A stretch of DNA of 64,000 nt, from the NCBI GenBank assembly GCA_025358255.1, contig JANYKC010000027.1, forward strand, positions 44,077 to 108,076. The letters run 5' to 3'. Numbering within the stretch: the first letter of the stretch is position 1; every line of letters begins with the position of its first letter. The DNA comes from Spirochaetaceae bacterium (lineage in GTDB: Bacteria; Spirochaetota; Spirochaetia; Treponematales; Rectinemataceae). This document shows, piece by piece, positions 26,663-34,893 of the stretch. The notes below the pieces were generated by a model. The model saw only the letters and a list, made by a program, of their open reading frames with translations, had not been told where the DNA came from and did not search any database. The position numbers and the translations under genes are program-made.

Positions 26663-27577
26663 TCAGTCCTTTTTCACTGCCTCGAAAAAGCGCAGCAATT
26701 CCATTGGCAAGGGGAAGAGTATGGTCGAGTTCTTCTCGACCGCTATCTCGGTAAGTGTCTGCATGTAGCGCAGCTGGAGGGCCGCGGGCTGGGTCGCTAT
26801 TACGGCGGCGGCTTGGGCGAGCTTTTCGCTCGACTGATACTCACCCTCGGCCGAGATGATCTTGGCCCGCCTTTCGCGCTCCGCCTCGGCCTGGCGCGCG
26901 ATGGCGCGTTTCATGGTCTCGGCGAGCTCGACTGCCTTGATCTCGACGGCGGTGACCTTGATGCCCCAGGGGTCGGTCGCCTCGTCCAGGAGCTTCTGCA
27001 GCATGATGCCGAGCTCCGCGCGCTTCTGGAGCATCTCATCGAGCTCATGCTGGCCAAGTACCGAGCGGAGGATGGTCTGGGAAAGGAGGCTCGTGGACTT
27101 CACGTAGTTCTCGACCTTGGTCACCGCGAGGATGGGGTCGAAGACGCTGAAATACACGACGGCGTCGACCAGGACGGGCACATTGTCCTTCGTGATGACC
27201 TCCTGCTGGGGAACGTCGATCGTGAAGGTGCGGAGGTCCATCTTGCGCACAACGTCTATGCCGAGGGGGAATACGAGGTTGAGGCCAGGGTCCAGGATGG
27301 CCTTGAGCTTGCCAAGACGGAAGAGGACACCGCGCTCGTACTGGATGATGATGCGGACCATGGGCGGAAGGATGAGGACAGGGATGACGAAGAGCACGAA
27401 GATCGCGGGGCTGAAGAATTCGCCCGAACCGGCGATGAAGGTGCCGAGGGACCAAAGTCCCCCGACGACAATGAGGAAAACGAGCATTGGAATAGCCTTC
27501 TTGGCAAGGGCGATTCCGGCCCAGAGAACCCACCACACGAGGGCCATGGCCCACAGGGTGTAAAAAATACCTGTCAT
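26663..27577 (-). CDS. SPFH/stomatin-like (slipin) membrane protein
   Basis: A 304-residue member of the SPFH (band 7) family, which forms membrane scaffolds. The core runs from about residue 80 (YERGVLFRLGKLKAILDPGLN) through VDAVVYFSVFDP, ILRSVLGQHELDEML and DPWGIKVTAVEIKAVEL, then a coiled-coil (MKRAIARQAEAERERRAKI) and ATQPAALQLRYMQTL. The N-terminus carries about 75 residues with up to three membrane spans, more than the single anchor of ordinary slipins. No NfeD partner gene is adjacent. SD GGAGG precedes the ATG by 5 bases. Confidence 0.9.
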   Translation of the reverse strand: MTGIFYTLWAMALVWWVLWAGIALAKKAIPMLVFLIVVGGLWSLGTFIAGSGEFFSPAIFVLFVIPVLILPPMVRIIIQYERGVLFRLGKLKAILDPGLNLVFPLGIDVVRKMDLRTFTIDVPQQEVITKDNVPVLVDAVVYFSVFDPILAVTKVENYVKSTSLLSQTILRSVLGQHELDEMLQKRAELGIMLQKLLDEATDPWGIKVTAVEIKAVELAETMKRAIARQAEAERERRAKIISAEGEYQSSEKLAQAAAVIATQPAALQLRYMQTLTEIAVEKNSTILFPLPMELLRFFEAVKKD

Positions 27578-27639
27578 GATTCCTCCTTACAGAGATGGAT
27601 CTAGCATAGTCCTCCCCTCAGGGTCAGGGAAGGGGGAAG

Positions 27640-28071
27640 TTATTCGCTTTCATCCCAGGACTTGAGGAGATCGGCGTAGATGGCGATCCAGCCCTTTATC
27701 GCGCCGCAGGTGACGCCTCCCGCCAGGTCGAGGTCGCTTTGCACGCAGACATCGTTTTCGCTGTCGTAGTAGGCGCAAGAGAAGCGGTAGCTCTCGTTGA
27801 AGCGGTTTACCCGTGCGGGGTCGGCGGGGCCGGCGAACCAGGTGTAGAGCTGGAGATCGTCGTTGTTGACGCTTATGAAGGACGAAAAGCCCCCTATCTC
27901 GAGCTTCAGTGTCCTTTCCTTGACGTTCGACGGGGCATAGCCAAGGCTGCGCAGGAATACGGAAAGATCCTCGCGCGAGATTCCCGTGATGACCTTCCCG
28001 GGGTCAAATTCCTGGGCGGCAAGGGGGGCGGCAAGGAGAAGGCCCATGGCCAGCCAAGGAAGGATCTTCAT
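27640..28071 (-). CDS. YbjN-domain exported protein
   Basis: A 143-residue protein with an N-terminal signal peptide (MKILPWLAMGLLLAAPLAAQ) and a YbjN-like domain (REDLSVFLRSLGYAPSNV ... FSSFISVNNDDLQLYTWF ... CAYYDSENDVCVQSDLDLAGGVT). The track start at 28221 is not used: ATG 28071 has GGAGG 6 bases upstream and gives a clean signal peptide. YbjN proteins are poorly understood; the secreted form suggests a periplasmic role rather than regulation. The promoter region would overlap the start of the divergent neighbour. Confidence 0.75.
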   Translation of the reverse strand: MKILPWLAMGLLLAAPLAAQEFDPGKVITGISREDLSVFLRSLGYAPSNVKERTLKLEIGGFSSFISVNNDDLQLYTWFAGPADPARVNRFNESYRFSCAYYDSENDVCVQSDLDLAGGVTCGAIKGWIAIYADLLKSWDESE

Positions 28072-28206
28072 TTCGGCCTCCATTCCCACAACTATCGCCC
28101 ATGGGGTATTCCTCTTCAAGGGCAGGCGCCGCTCCGGGACCGTTTTGCCCTTTTCGGGAAAATGACTATATTCGGGTAGGTGGGACATATTTTCCAGGAG
28201 GGATGC

Positions 28207-28566
28207 TTGACTTTTTCCCAAAGAACGCAGGACTTGATCAGCAAGGGTATCGCGGCATCAAAGGACATCGCCATGCGCGCGGGCGAGCAGGCCCAGGCCT
28301 GGGGTGAAATGGGGGTCCTTCGGATCGAGATCATCCAGCTCCACAGCCAAGCGGAAAAACTCACCGCCCGGCTAGGCGCGGAAGTCTACGGCCGCTTTGT
28401 CGAGGAGAGCCAGGAAAGCGTCGCCGCCAATGATACTTCCATCAAGGCAGTCCTCGCCGCCATCCATGAGGCCGAGGTGGCCATCATTGAGAAGGAAGGC
28501 CGCTACCGGAAACTCGGGGGCAAGGACAGCGACCTCGAGCCTGAAATCCAGGAACCAGGCCGCTAG
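28207..28566 (+). CDS. Small helical protein of unknown function
   Basis: About 119 residues, almost entirely amphipathic helix (QDLISKGIAASKDIAMRAGEQ, EIIQLHSQAEKLTARLGAEVYGRFVEESQ). It looks like a phasin-like or coiled-coil spirochaetal protein, but I do not recognise a family. TTG 28207 follows AGGAGGG by 4 bases and is preferred; GTG 28180 (track start) is an alternative. The 3' end overlaps the stop of the convergent methyltransferase gene by 4 bases. Confidence 0.6.
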   Translation: MTFSQRTQDLISKGIAASKDIAMRAGEQAQAWGEMGVLRIEIIQLHSQAEKLTARLGAEVYGRFVEESQESVAANDTSIKAVLAAIHEAEVAIIEKEGRYRKLGGKDSDLEPEIQEPGR

Positions 28567-29450
28567 GAAGGGATTTTTGGGGATTTGCGCATCTTGAAAA
28601 CGTACATCGGGCCTCTTCCGACAGCGTGATCTGGCAGGACCAGGACACCGTGTTCGGTCGCTTCCCCTCCGCTGAGGCTAGCCCGCTGGACGACCAATGA
28701 CGCGCCATGCTTTTTCACGAGCCGATCGACCACTCCGTCGTTCTCCCCTGGATTGATGGAGCAGGTCGAGTAGACCAGGCAGCCTCCCGGCGCGAGCATA
28801 TGAAAGGCCGAGGAGAGCAATGCCCACTGGCGGTTCGCGAGCGACCGTGGCCGGGAGGCAGTCCATGCCGCAAGGGCTGATGGATCCTGGAGGACGTGGC
28901 GTTCGCTGGAGCAGGGAGCGTCGAGGAGGATGGCGTCGAAGGCCGAGGGACGCCTAAGGCAGAGGGCCGATGCGTCGGCGCCAAAAATGGAGACGCGGAC
29001 ACGGACCTCCTTGGGCAGGAAGGCGTCAAGGACGGTCTGCAGTCGGTGACGGCGCTCGGACGACAACTCGTTGGCAAGAAGGCGGACTGAGGATCCCATT
29101 CTTGCCGCTATGACGAGGCTCTTGCCGCCCGGAGCGGCGCAGGCATCGAGGACTTGGCCCGTTGTAGGCAAGTCAAGGGCCAAGGCCGCCTCGACGGAGC
29201 TGGGATCGAGGAAATACCTCGCCGTCGGCCCGGCCGTTGGCTCGTCATCCGAATCGCAGCCATCGATGCCGGCAGGCGAGAGATCGAAACCGCCGCCTTC
29301 GAGGATCCGAAGTCCAACTTGGGGGGAGGGGAAAGCCAAGGCTGCCGCAAGCCCCACCCATCGCTCGCCGTAAAGCCCCGAATAGAAGGCTTCAAACGAG
29401 GCGGGACACGGGATCGGCTTTGCGCCACTGCCGTCTTTTTGGCGTTTCAC
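28563..29450 (-). CDS. RsmB/NSUN-type rRNA (cytosine-C5) methyltransferase
   Basis: Adds a methyl group from S-adenosylmethionine to C5 of cytosine in RNA, most likely 16S rRNA. The motifs of the Nol1/Nop2/Sun family are in order: SAM-binding DACAAPGGKSLVIA, the DAPCSSERH motif IV with the Pro-Cys catalytic-release pair, and the catalytic TCSINPGEND near the C-terminus. No N-terminal NusB-like RNA-binding domain is present, so it resembles the shorter NSUN4/RsmF-like forms. The start is uncertain: GTG 29450 has GAGGAG 11 bases upstream; TTG 29474 is the alternative. Confidence 0.88.
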   Translation of the reverse strand: MKRQKDGSGAKPIPCPASFEAFYSGLYGERWVGLAAALAFPSPQVGLRILEGGGFDLSPAGIDGCDSDDEPTAGPTARYFLDPSSVEAALALDLPTTGQVLDACAAPGGKSLVIAARMGSSVRLLANELSSERRHRLQTVLDAFLPKEVRVRVSIFGADASALCLRRPSAFDAILLDAPCSSERHVLQDPSALAAWTASRPRSLANRQWALLSSAFHMLAPGGCLVYSTCSINPGENDGVVDRLVKKHGASLVVQRASLSGGEATEHGVLVLPDHAVGRGPMYVFKMRKSPKIPS

Positions 29451-29608
29451 GGGAATTGACGCTCCTCGGCGCAAGAGGATAGTGTCTCAAGGCCTATATA
29501 TCAGCTTCTTCATGAGCGATGACAAGGTTCCCTGGGGATCCGCCGCGAGCGGCATTTTAGCCTGCTTGTCCCGCTTCGGGGAAGGTGCCATGCACTTCAA
29601 GGATAGTA

Positions 29609-30268
29609 ATGCCAAGCGCAGTCATTTTCGACCTTGATGGAACCCTCGCCGACACCATTGAGGACCTGGCAAATTCGCTGAACCGCTCGCTGGCCGCACG
29701 GAAGCTTCCCATTCACGATTTTCCGGCCTACAAGATGATGGTCGGCAACGGCTTCCGGAACCTGGTGATCGCCGCATTGCCTGAGGATAAAAGGCAGGAA
29801 GCTCTCGTGTCGGAAATCCATGCCGAAGCCTCTGACTGGTATGCTCATCACCTTGTCGACGCGACCCGTCCCTATCCAGGGGTGGTGGACCTTCTCGCGG
29901 CCCTGGCCGAGAAAGGCATCCCCCTGGCCATTCTTTCGAACAAACCGGAAAAACTGGTCATCAGCATGGTGGAGAGCCTTTTCCCGCAGGCCGGCTTCGC
30001 CTTCGTGCGGGGCGAGACTGGCGTTTTCCCGCGCAAACCCGCGCCTGACCAAGCCCAGGACCTGGCCCGCCGCCTGGGCTTGCCAGCCAAAGACATCGTC
30101 TACCTCGGCGATTCCGACGTGGACATGATGATGGCGCGGAACGCAGGCATGATCGCCGCCGGGGCAGGTTGGGGATTTCGGGGCGCCGCGGAGCTTACCG
30201 CTTCGGGCGCCGAATTCATTGTCCAAAGCCCGCTCGAAATCCTCGCTCACTTCGATAAATGGCGCTAA
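29609..30268 (+). CDS. gph: HAD-family phosphatase, phosphoglycolate phosphatase-like
   Basis: A 219-residue haloacid-dehalogenase phosphatase with the nucleophile motif FDLDGTLADT at the N-terminus, a helical cap, motif II LSNKP, motif III Lys in PRKPAPD and the acidic motif IV GDSDVDMMMARNAGM. The cap type and PRKPxP sequence fit phosphoglycolate phosphatase, which removes 2-phosphoglycolate formed during DNA repair, but HAD substrate predictions are weak. ATG 29609 (SD AAGGA) is preferred to the GTG at 29585. Confidence 0.85.
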   Translation: MPSAVIFDLDGTLADTIEDLANSLNRSLAARKLPIHDFPAYKMMVGNGFRNLVIAALPEDKRQEALVSEIHAEASDWYAHHLVDATRPYPGVVDLLAALAEKGIPLAILSNKPEKLVISMVESLFPQAGFAFVRGETGVFPRKPAPDQAQDLARRLGLPAKDIVYLGDSDVDMMMARNAGMIAAGAGWGFRGAAELTASGAEFIVQSPLEILAHFDKWR

Positions 30269-30332
30269 AATGGTATCCGCGGAGCGAAAAGCCGCATGGG
30301 CGCACCGCAATGCATTCGCGTAAGGAGAAATC

Positions 30333-32135
30333 ATGGATCGAGGGCAGATAACCGCCAGGGCGAAAGAATATGTCGCGCGCGAAAGCGAAACAGGCTTCAG
30401 GACCGAGGTCGAGCAGCTTCTTGCGAAGGCCGATGGCGCCGCGGGCGAAAGCGAGTGGAAGGAGCTGGAGGACCGCTTCTACCGGGACCTCGAGTTCGGG
30501 ACCGGCGGCCTTAGGGGCGTGATAGGCGGCGGCTACAACCGCATGAACCGTCTTGTCGTTACCCGCGCTACCCAGGGCCTCTGCGACTACCTGAAAGCCA
30601 CTTTCCCCGGCAAGCCCCTCTCGGCCTGCATCGCCTATGACTCCCGGCGCTATTCGGCGAGCTTCGCCCTCGACACGGCCCTGGTCTTCGCCGCCAATGG
30701 CATCAAGGCCTGGCTCTTCAGCGCTCTCCGCCCGACGCCGGAGCTCTCCTTTGCGATCCGCCACCTCAAGGCCGATACGGGCGTCGTGGTCACCGCCAGC
30801 CACAATCCACCCAAGTACAACGGATACAAGGCCTACTGGAATGACGGCTCCCAGGTCACGCCTCCCCATGACGAAGGCATCATCGAAAGGGTGAACGCGG
30901 TCAAGGAAGTGAAATTCATGGACAAGGAGGAGGCCCTCGCGAAGGGACTCCTTGCCGTGATCGACAAGGATGTGGACGAGCCCTATGTGGCCATGGTGAA
31001 GTCCAACCTCTTCCGCCCCGAGCTTTTCAAGGAATTCGGGAAGCGGGTGAGACTGGTCTATACCCCCCTCCATGGCACAGGAGCCCTTCATTTTGAAAGG
31101 GTTATGAAAGACCTGGGCCTCGATGTGGCCACGGTGCCGGAGCAACGGGAACCCGATGGCGAGTTCCCCACGGTGGCATTCCCCAACCCCGAGGAAGCCG
31201 CGGCCCTCAAGCTCGCCCTGGAACTCGGCAGGAAGCTCAAGGCCGACTGCGTGATGGCCACCGATCCAGACGCTGACAGGCTCGGCATCGCCGTTCCAGG
31301 CAAGGATGGGACGGGGGATTTCATCCTCATCACCGGCAACCAGCTCGGCAGCCTCCATCTCGATTACATCCTCCTCACCAGGACTGAGCTTGGGATCATG
31401 CCGAAAAAGCCCGCCGCGATCCGTTCCATCGTCACCACGGACCTTCAGGCCAGGATCGCCCACAAATACGGCGTCGAATCCCATGAATGCCTCACGGGCT
31501 TCAAGTGGATCGCGGAGCTCATGCGGAAATTCGAGCTGGATGGGCGTGGTTTCGTCTATGGCAGCGAGGAGAGCTACGGCCACCTCATCGAGAAAGAGGT
31601 GCGCGACAAGGACGGCATCTCGGCGGCGGCCCTCACCGCCGAGATGACCCTGTACTGGAAGAGCAAGGGCAAGAGCCTTCTTGACCGTCTCGACGAAATC
31701 TACCTCGAGTACGGCTTCTACGAGGAAAAGGGCGTCAGCAAGTATTTCGAGGGCGCTTCGGGGATGGACGTGATGCGCGGCATCATGGAGGGTTACCGGA
31801 ACTCCCAGCCGGCGACCTTGGGAGGCATCGCGGTCACATCCATCCGCGACGTGAAGACCGGCCTGGCCTGGGATGTCGCCGATCCTGCGGATCCGCAGGC
31901 GACCGGCATGGCGACGCGCAAGGTCGACCTCCCCGCAAGCGACGTCATCCAGTGGTACCTGAAGGATGGCACCATGGTCACCGTGCGCCCGAGCGGCACC
32001 GAACCCAAGATCAAGTATTACATCCTCCTGCGCACCGATGCCGGGATGACGGGCGGACTCGAGGTGGCACGCGCCGCTTCGGCGAAAAAAACCGCGGCCA
32101 TCCTTGCCGACATCAGGAAAGTGATAGACCGGTGA
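30333..32135 (+). CDS. Phosphohexomutase (phosphoglucomutase/phosphomannomutase)
   Basis: Interconverts hexose 1- and 6-phosphates. A 600-residue PgcA-like alpha-D-phosphohexomutase with all four domain loops: active-site Ser in TASHNPPKYNGYK, Mg-binding DPDADRLG, sugar-binding GSEESYG and the C-terminal phosphate loop RPSGTEPKIKYY. The gene starts the operon with the exonuclease and M23 genes; its TGA overlaps the next start (GTGA). With glucokinase and the uridylyltransferase 2 kb downstream, the window encodes glucose to UDP-glucose in three steps. Confidence 0.93.
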   Translation: MDRGQITARAKEYVARESETGFRTEVEQLLAKADGAAGESEWKELEDRFYRDLEFGTGGLRGVIGGGYNRMNRLVVTRATQGLCDYLKATFPGKPLSACIAYDSRRYSASFALDTALVFAANGIKAWLFSALRPTPELSFAIRHLKADTGVVVTASHNPPKYNGYKAYWNDGSQVTPPHDEGIIERVNAVKEVKFMDKEEALAKGLLAVIDKDVDEPYVAMVKSNLFRPELFKEFGKRVRLVYTPLHGTGALHFERVMKDLGLDVATVPEQREPDGEFPTVAFPNPEEAAALKLALELGRKLKADCVMATDPDADRLGIAVPGKDGTGDFILITGNQLGSLHLDYILLTRTELGIMPKKPAAIRSIVTTDLQARIAHKYGVESHECLTGFKWIAELMRKFELDGRGFVYGSEESYGHLIEKEVRDKDGISAAALTAEMTLYWKSKGKSLLDRLDEIYLEYGFYEEKGVSKYFEGASGMDVMRGIMEGYRNSQPATLGGIAVTSIRDVKTGLAWDVADPADPQATGMATRKVDLPASDVIQWYLKDGTMVTVRPSGTEPKIKYYILLRTDAGMTGGLEVARAASAKKTAAILADIRKVIDR

Positions 32136-32782
32136 GTTCCCGTTCGGATAGCGAAGCCCCCGCGGGCAAGATCGCCATGGACGGCCTTGTCCTGCCGACC
32201 CCGCCTCCGGTCAAACGACCCACCTCGCCCTCCTATGCGGCCGCCTTCGGCCACGACTGGCGGAGGGATTCCTGGCTTGCGCTGGACTTTGAGACCACGG
32301 GCCTCGATCCCCACCGTGAGCGCGTGGTCGAGATCGGCGCCCTGCGCTGGTCCGACGGACAGGAGACCGCGACTTTCTCGAGCCTCGTCAAACCTGGCAT
32401 CCATATCCCCTCCGTGGTCGTGGCCATCCATGGCATCCGGGACAAGGACGTCTCCTCCTCGCCCCGCTTCCTCGATATCGGCGCTGTCCTCATGGCCATG
32501 GCCGAAGGTGCCACGATTGTCGCGCATAACGCGCCATTTGACCTCGCCTTTCTCCGGATGGAACTCGCCAAGGCGGGACTCCCCTCCCCGGAAAACCGGG
32601 TCCTCGACACGCGCCTGCTGGCCAAGGCGGCATGGCCAGGGCTTTCGAGCTACCGCCTCGTGGACTTGGCCGCCAGGTTCGGCATCGATACAGGCAGGTC
32701 ACATCGCGCCCTCGATGACGCGCGCGCCTGCCTGGGCCTCCTCCTCCTCTGCGCACAGAGGTTGGCGCCGCGTGGCAGCTGA
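32132..32782 (+). CDS. DEDDh 3'-5' exonuclease (DnaQ/epsilon-like)
   Basis: A 216-residue exonuclease of the DnaQ fold: motif I ALDFETTGLDPHRERVVEIG (Asp and Glu), motif II IVAHNAPFDLAFL and motif III with His-Asp (SHRALDDARA). It may be a stand-alone proofreading subunit or a nuclease of RNA/DNA ends; the short protein lacks a polymerase-binding tail I can recognise. GTG 32132 overlaps the mutase stop as GTGA; the track start at 31952 is a read-through. Confidence 0.87.
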   Translation: MSSRSDSEAPAGKIAMDGLVLPTPPPVKRPTSPSYAAAFGHDWRRDSWLALDFETTGLDPHRERVVEIGALRWSDGQETATFSSLVKPGIHIPSVVVAIHGIRDKDVSSSPRFLDIGAVLMAMAEGATIVAHNAPFDLAFLRMELAKAGLPSPENRVLDTRLLAKAAWPGLSSYRLVDLAARFGIDTGRSHRALDDARACLGLLLLCAQRLAPRGS

Positions 32783-33767
32783 TCCGGCCGGTAGGAGGGG
32801 GAGCCTCAGGTTCATCGCGATAGTCCTCCTCCTCGCGACCATAGCCGCCGCGTCAGGGGGGCTTGGAATGGCGGCTCCTCCGGGGCCGAGGGGAGCCGCC
32901 GCGGATTCGGAGACTTTGGCTTCCCTCCTCTGCGCCGCCGCGGCCAACCAGAGACGGGGCGGGGAAATCAAGGAATTGGCGCGAAGCCTGGGAGAGACCT
33001 TGCGCATCGAGGGCCTGGACGCCGGGGAAAGCTTCCTCACGGCGTTTCCGCCCTCAGGTGCCGTGCTTTCCATGCTTGCCCTGGACCGCGACGTGGAGGA
33101 CTTTGCGGAGGCCGGAAAAGGCATGAGCCTGGCCGCGGCCCACTACCGGCGTGCGGCGATGGAAGCGGAAGTGTTGCGCCCCCTCCGCTCGAACTATGCC
33201 CTCCTGTATGCCGCGGCCTGGAAGGAAATCACGCGGTCGCAAATTGGCAGGGAGAGGGAGGAGCGCCTCCTGGCTTCGCTTTCCCAGTCTCCCGACCTGG
33301 CTGCGCTCGGCGAGGAAGGCGCGCTGAGCCTGCCGCCCAAGAGCGACCTCGAATATTCCCATCCATTCGCGCTCGATATCTTTTTCGACGAAATCGAGAC
33401 CCGGGGGATGGTGGAGCGCGGACCCCATATTCGATCGCTCGAGGCCGGAATCGTCGTGGCAGCAGCCGATGATTGGCGCGGCGGAGCGGGCGCGGTGGCT
33501 TGGGAAAAGGGCGGCCTCTCCCCTTCCTCGGGCAACGGGGTAATCGTCTTCAGTCCGGGCTCGGGCCGGTACTATTCCTATTTCCATTTCTTCGAGGTGG
33601 CGGTCAGGCGCGGCGATGCGGTTCGGGAGGGCGATATCCTCGGTCGGGGTGGCAACACCGGGGCAAACGCCCGCAAGCCGGGCCATGGCGGCCACCTCCA
33701 CCTGGAGATATATGACAGCGTCCGCGATCGGGCGCTTTCCGCGTGGGAGATACGGGCGCTCCTGTAG
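32772..33767 (+). CDS. Exported M23-like (LytM) peptidase domain protein
   Basis: About 331 residues with an N-terminal signal/anchor (LRFIAIVLLLATIAAASGGL) and a C-terminal LytM domain (GNGVIVFSPG...YYSYFHFFEV, VREGDILGRGGNTGANA, HGGHLHLEIYD). The HxH motif (HLHLE) is intact. The first metal motif is atypical: SHPFALDIF has His and Asp five apart rather than the usual four. Function is most likely peptidoglycan cutting or regulation at the cell envelope. The GTG at 32772 overlaps the exonuclease stop by 11 bases. Residues 60-200 form a helical region of unknown role. Confidence 0.75.
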   Translation: MAADPAGRRGSLRFIAIVLLLATIAAASGGLGMAAPPGPRGAAADSETLASLLCAAAANQRRGGEIKELARSLGETLRIEGLDAGESFLTAFPPSGAVLSMLALDRDVEDFAEAGKGMSLAAAHYRRAAMEAEVLRPLRSNYALLYAAAWKEITRSQIGREREERLLASLSQSPDLAALGEEGALSLPPKSDLEYSHPFALDIFFDEIETRGMVERGPHIRSLEAGIVVAAADDWRGGAGAVAWEKGGLSPSSGNGVIVFSPGSGRYYSYFHFFEVAVRRGDAVREGDILGRGGNTGANARKPGHGGHLHLEIYDSVRDRALSAWEIRALL

Positions 33768-33834
33768 ACAGTGCCCTCGGGAACTTGGGAGACGCCTCTT
33801 TCCAACAAGGCATCCCTTTCGCTATCATTCCGCC

Positions 33835-34893
33835 ATGGCTTCCCAAACCGACACATTCGATCACGTTGTAGTCGCCGGAGACATCGGTGGCACAAACACC
33901 AACCTTGCCCTCGTAGGCGCGAAAGACGGAAAGTTCCGCATACTCTTCGAACGCCATTACCGCACGAAAGAGGAGTATTCCCTCGCGGACCCATTCGGCC
34001 GCTTCCTGGCGCAGGCCAGGCTAGAAATGGCGGGGACAGTCCCGACGGCATGCTGCATCTCGGGCGCCGGCCCTGTCGTGGACCGGCGCATAGAGCTCAC
34101 CAACGCCCCGTGGAGCATCGACGGAAACGCGATCGAGCGCGAGTATGGCATGCGTGTCCGCGTCATCAACGACTTCACCGCCATCTCATACGGCGTCGTC
34201 CTCCTCGATCCCGAAAGGCCCGAGGAGGTGACCCGGTTGCCCCATCTGGACGGCAGCCGACCTCTTCCGGAGGAGGGCATCAAGCTCGTCGTCGGCGCCG
34301 GTACGGGACTTGGCGTCGGATTCCTCGCCCTGAAGGGCGACCACCTCGAAGCCTATCCTTCGGAAGGCGGCCACATCACCCTCCCCGTCTATGATGAGGA
34401 AAGCCGCGTATTCCAGCGCTGGCTCGAGTTCAAGTCCGATTTCGTCCCGGGTGCGGAGGCCGGGGTATCGGGCACGGGGATAGCCAACCTCTTCCTCTTC
34501 TTCTGCGAACGCGAATCCGGGGAGCTCGGCGAAAGGGCCAAGCTGGTCTTGGCAGCCAGCGAGCATGACAGGCCTGCCTTGATCGCCGCGAACGCCGATC
34601 TCGACCCGGTCTGCGCGCGGGCGATGGATGCATTCGTGAGGCTCTACGCGCGCGTCGCCGCCGACCTTTCGGCCACTTTCATCCCGCGCGGTGGCGTCTA
34701 TCTCGCCGGCGGCATCGTGGCCAAGAACGAAACGCGCTTCCTCCAAGGCTACCGATTCATGGCCATGTTCGAGAAAAGCTACCGCGAGCACATCAGGTCG
34801 ATACTCAAGGGCCTCCCGGTCATGATCGTGAAGGACTACTCGATCTCCCTGTTTGGCGCGGCAAGCGCCGCCGTGCTCGAGGAAAGGAAATGA
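33835..34893 (+). CDS. glk: Glucokinase
   Basis: Phosphorylates glucose with ATP in the cytoplasm. A 352-residue Glk-type (not ROK) kinase: VVAGDIGGTNTNLAL (phosphate-binding loop), RVINDFTAISYGV (catalytic Asp), VVGAGTGLGVGFL and PSEGGHITLPV. The track start 33616 reads through from the M23 gene; ATG 33835 gives the usual length, with only a weak SD. Its stop overlaps the uridylyltransferase start (ATGA), so the two are coupled. Confidence 0.92.
   Translation: MASQTDTFDHVVVAGDIGGTNTNLALVGAKDGKFRILFERHYRTKEEYSLADPFGRFLAQARLEMAGTVPTACCISGAGPVVDRRIELTNAPWSIDGNAIEREYGMRVRVINDFTAISYGVVLLDPERPEEVTRLPHLDGSRPLPEEGIKLVVGAGTGLGVGFLALKGDHLEAYPSEGGHITLPVYDEESRVFQRWLEFKSDFVPGAEAGVSGTGIANLFLFFCERESGELGERAKLVLAASEHDRPALIAANADLDPVCARAMDAFVRLYARVAADLSATFIPRGGVYLAGGIVAKNETRFLQGYRFMAMFEKSYREHIRSILKGLPVMIVKDYSISLFGAASAAVLEERK

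Noticed and set aside
30216-31583. Minus-strand ORF of 455 aa opposite the phosphohexomutase
   Set aside because: Shadow ORF; composition lacks globular-protein features and the opposite gene has all catalytic motifs.
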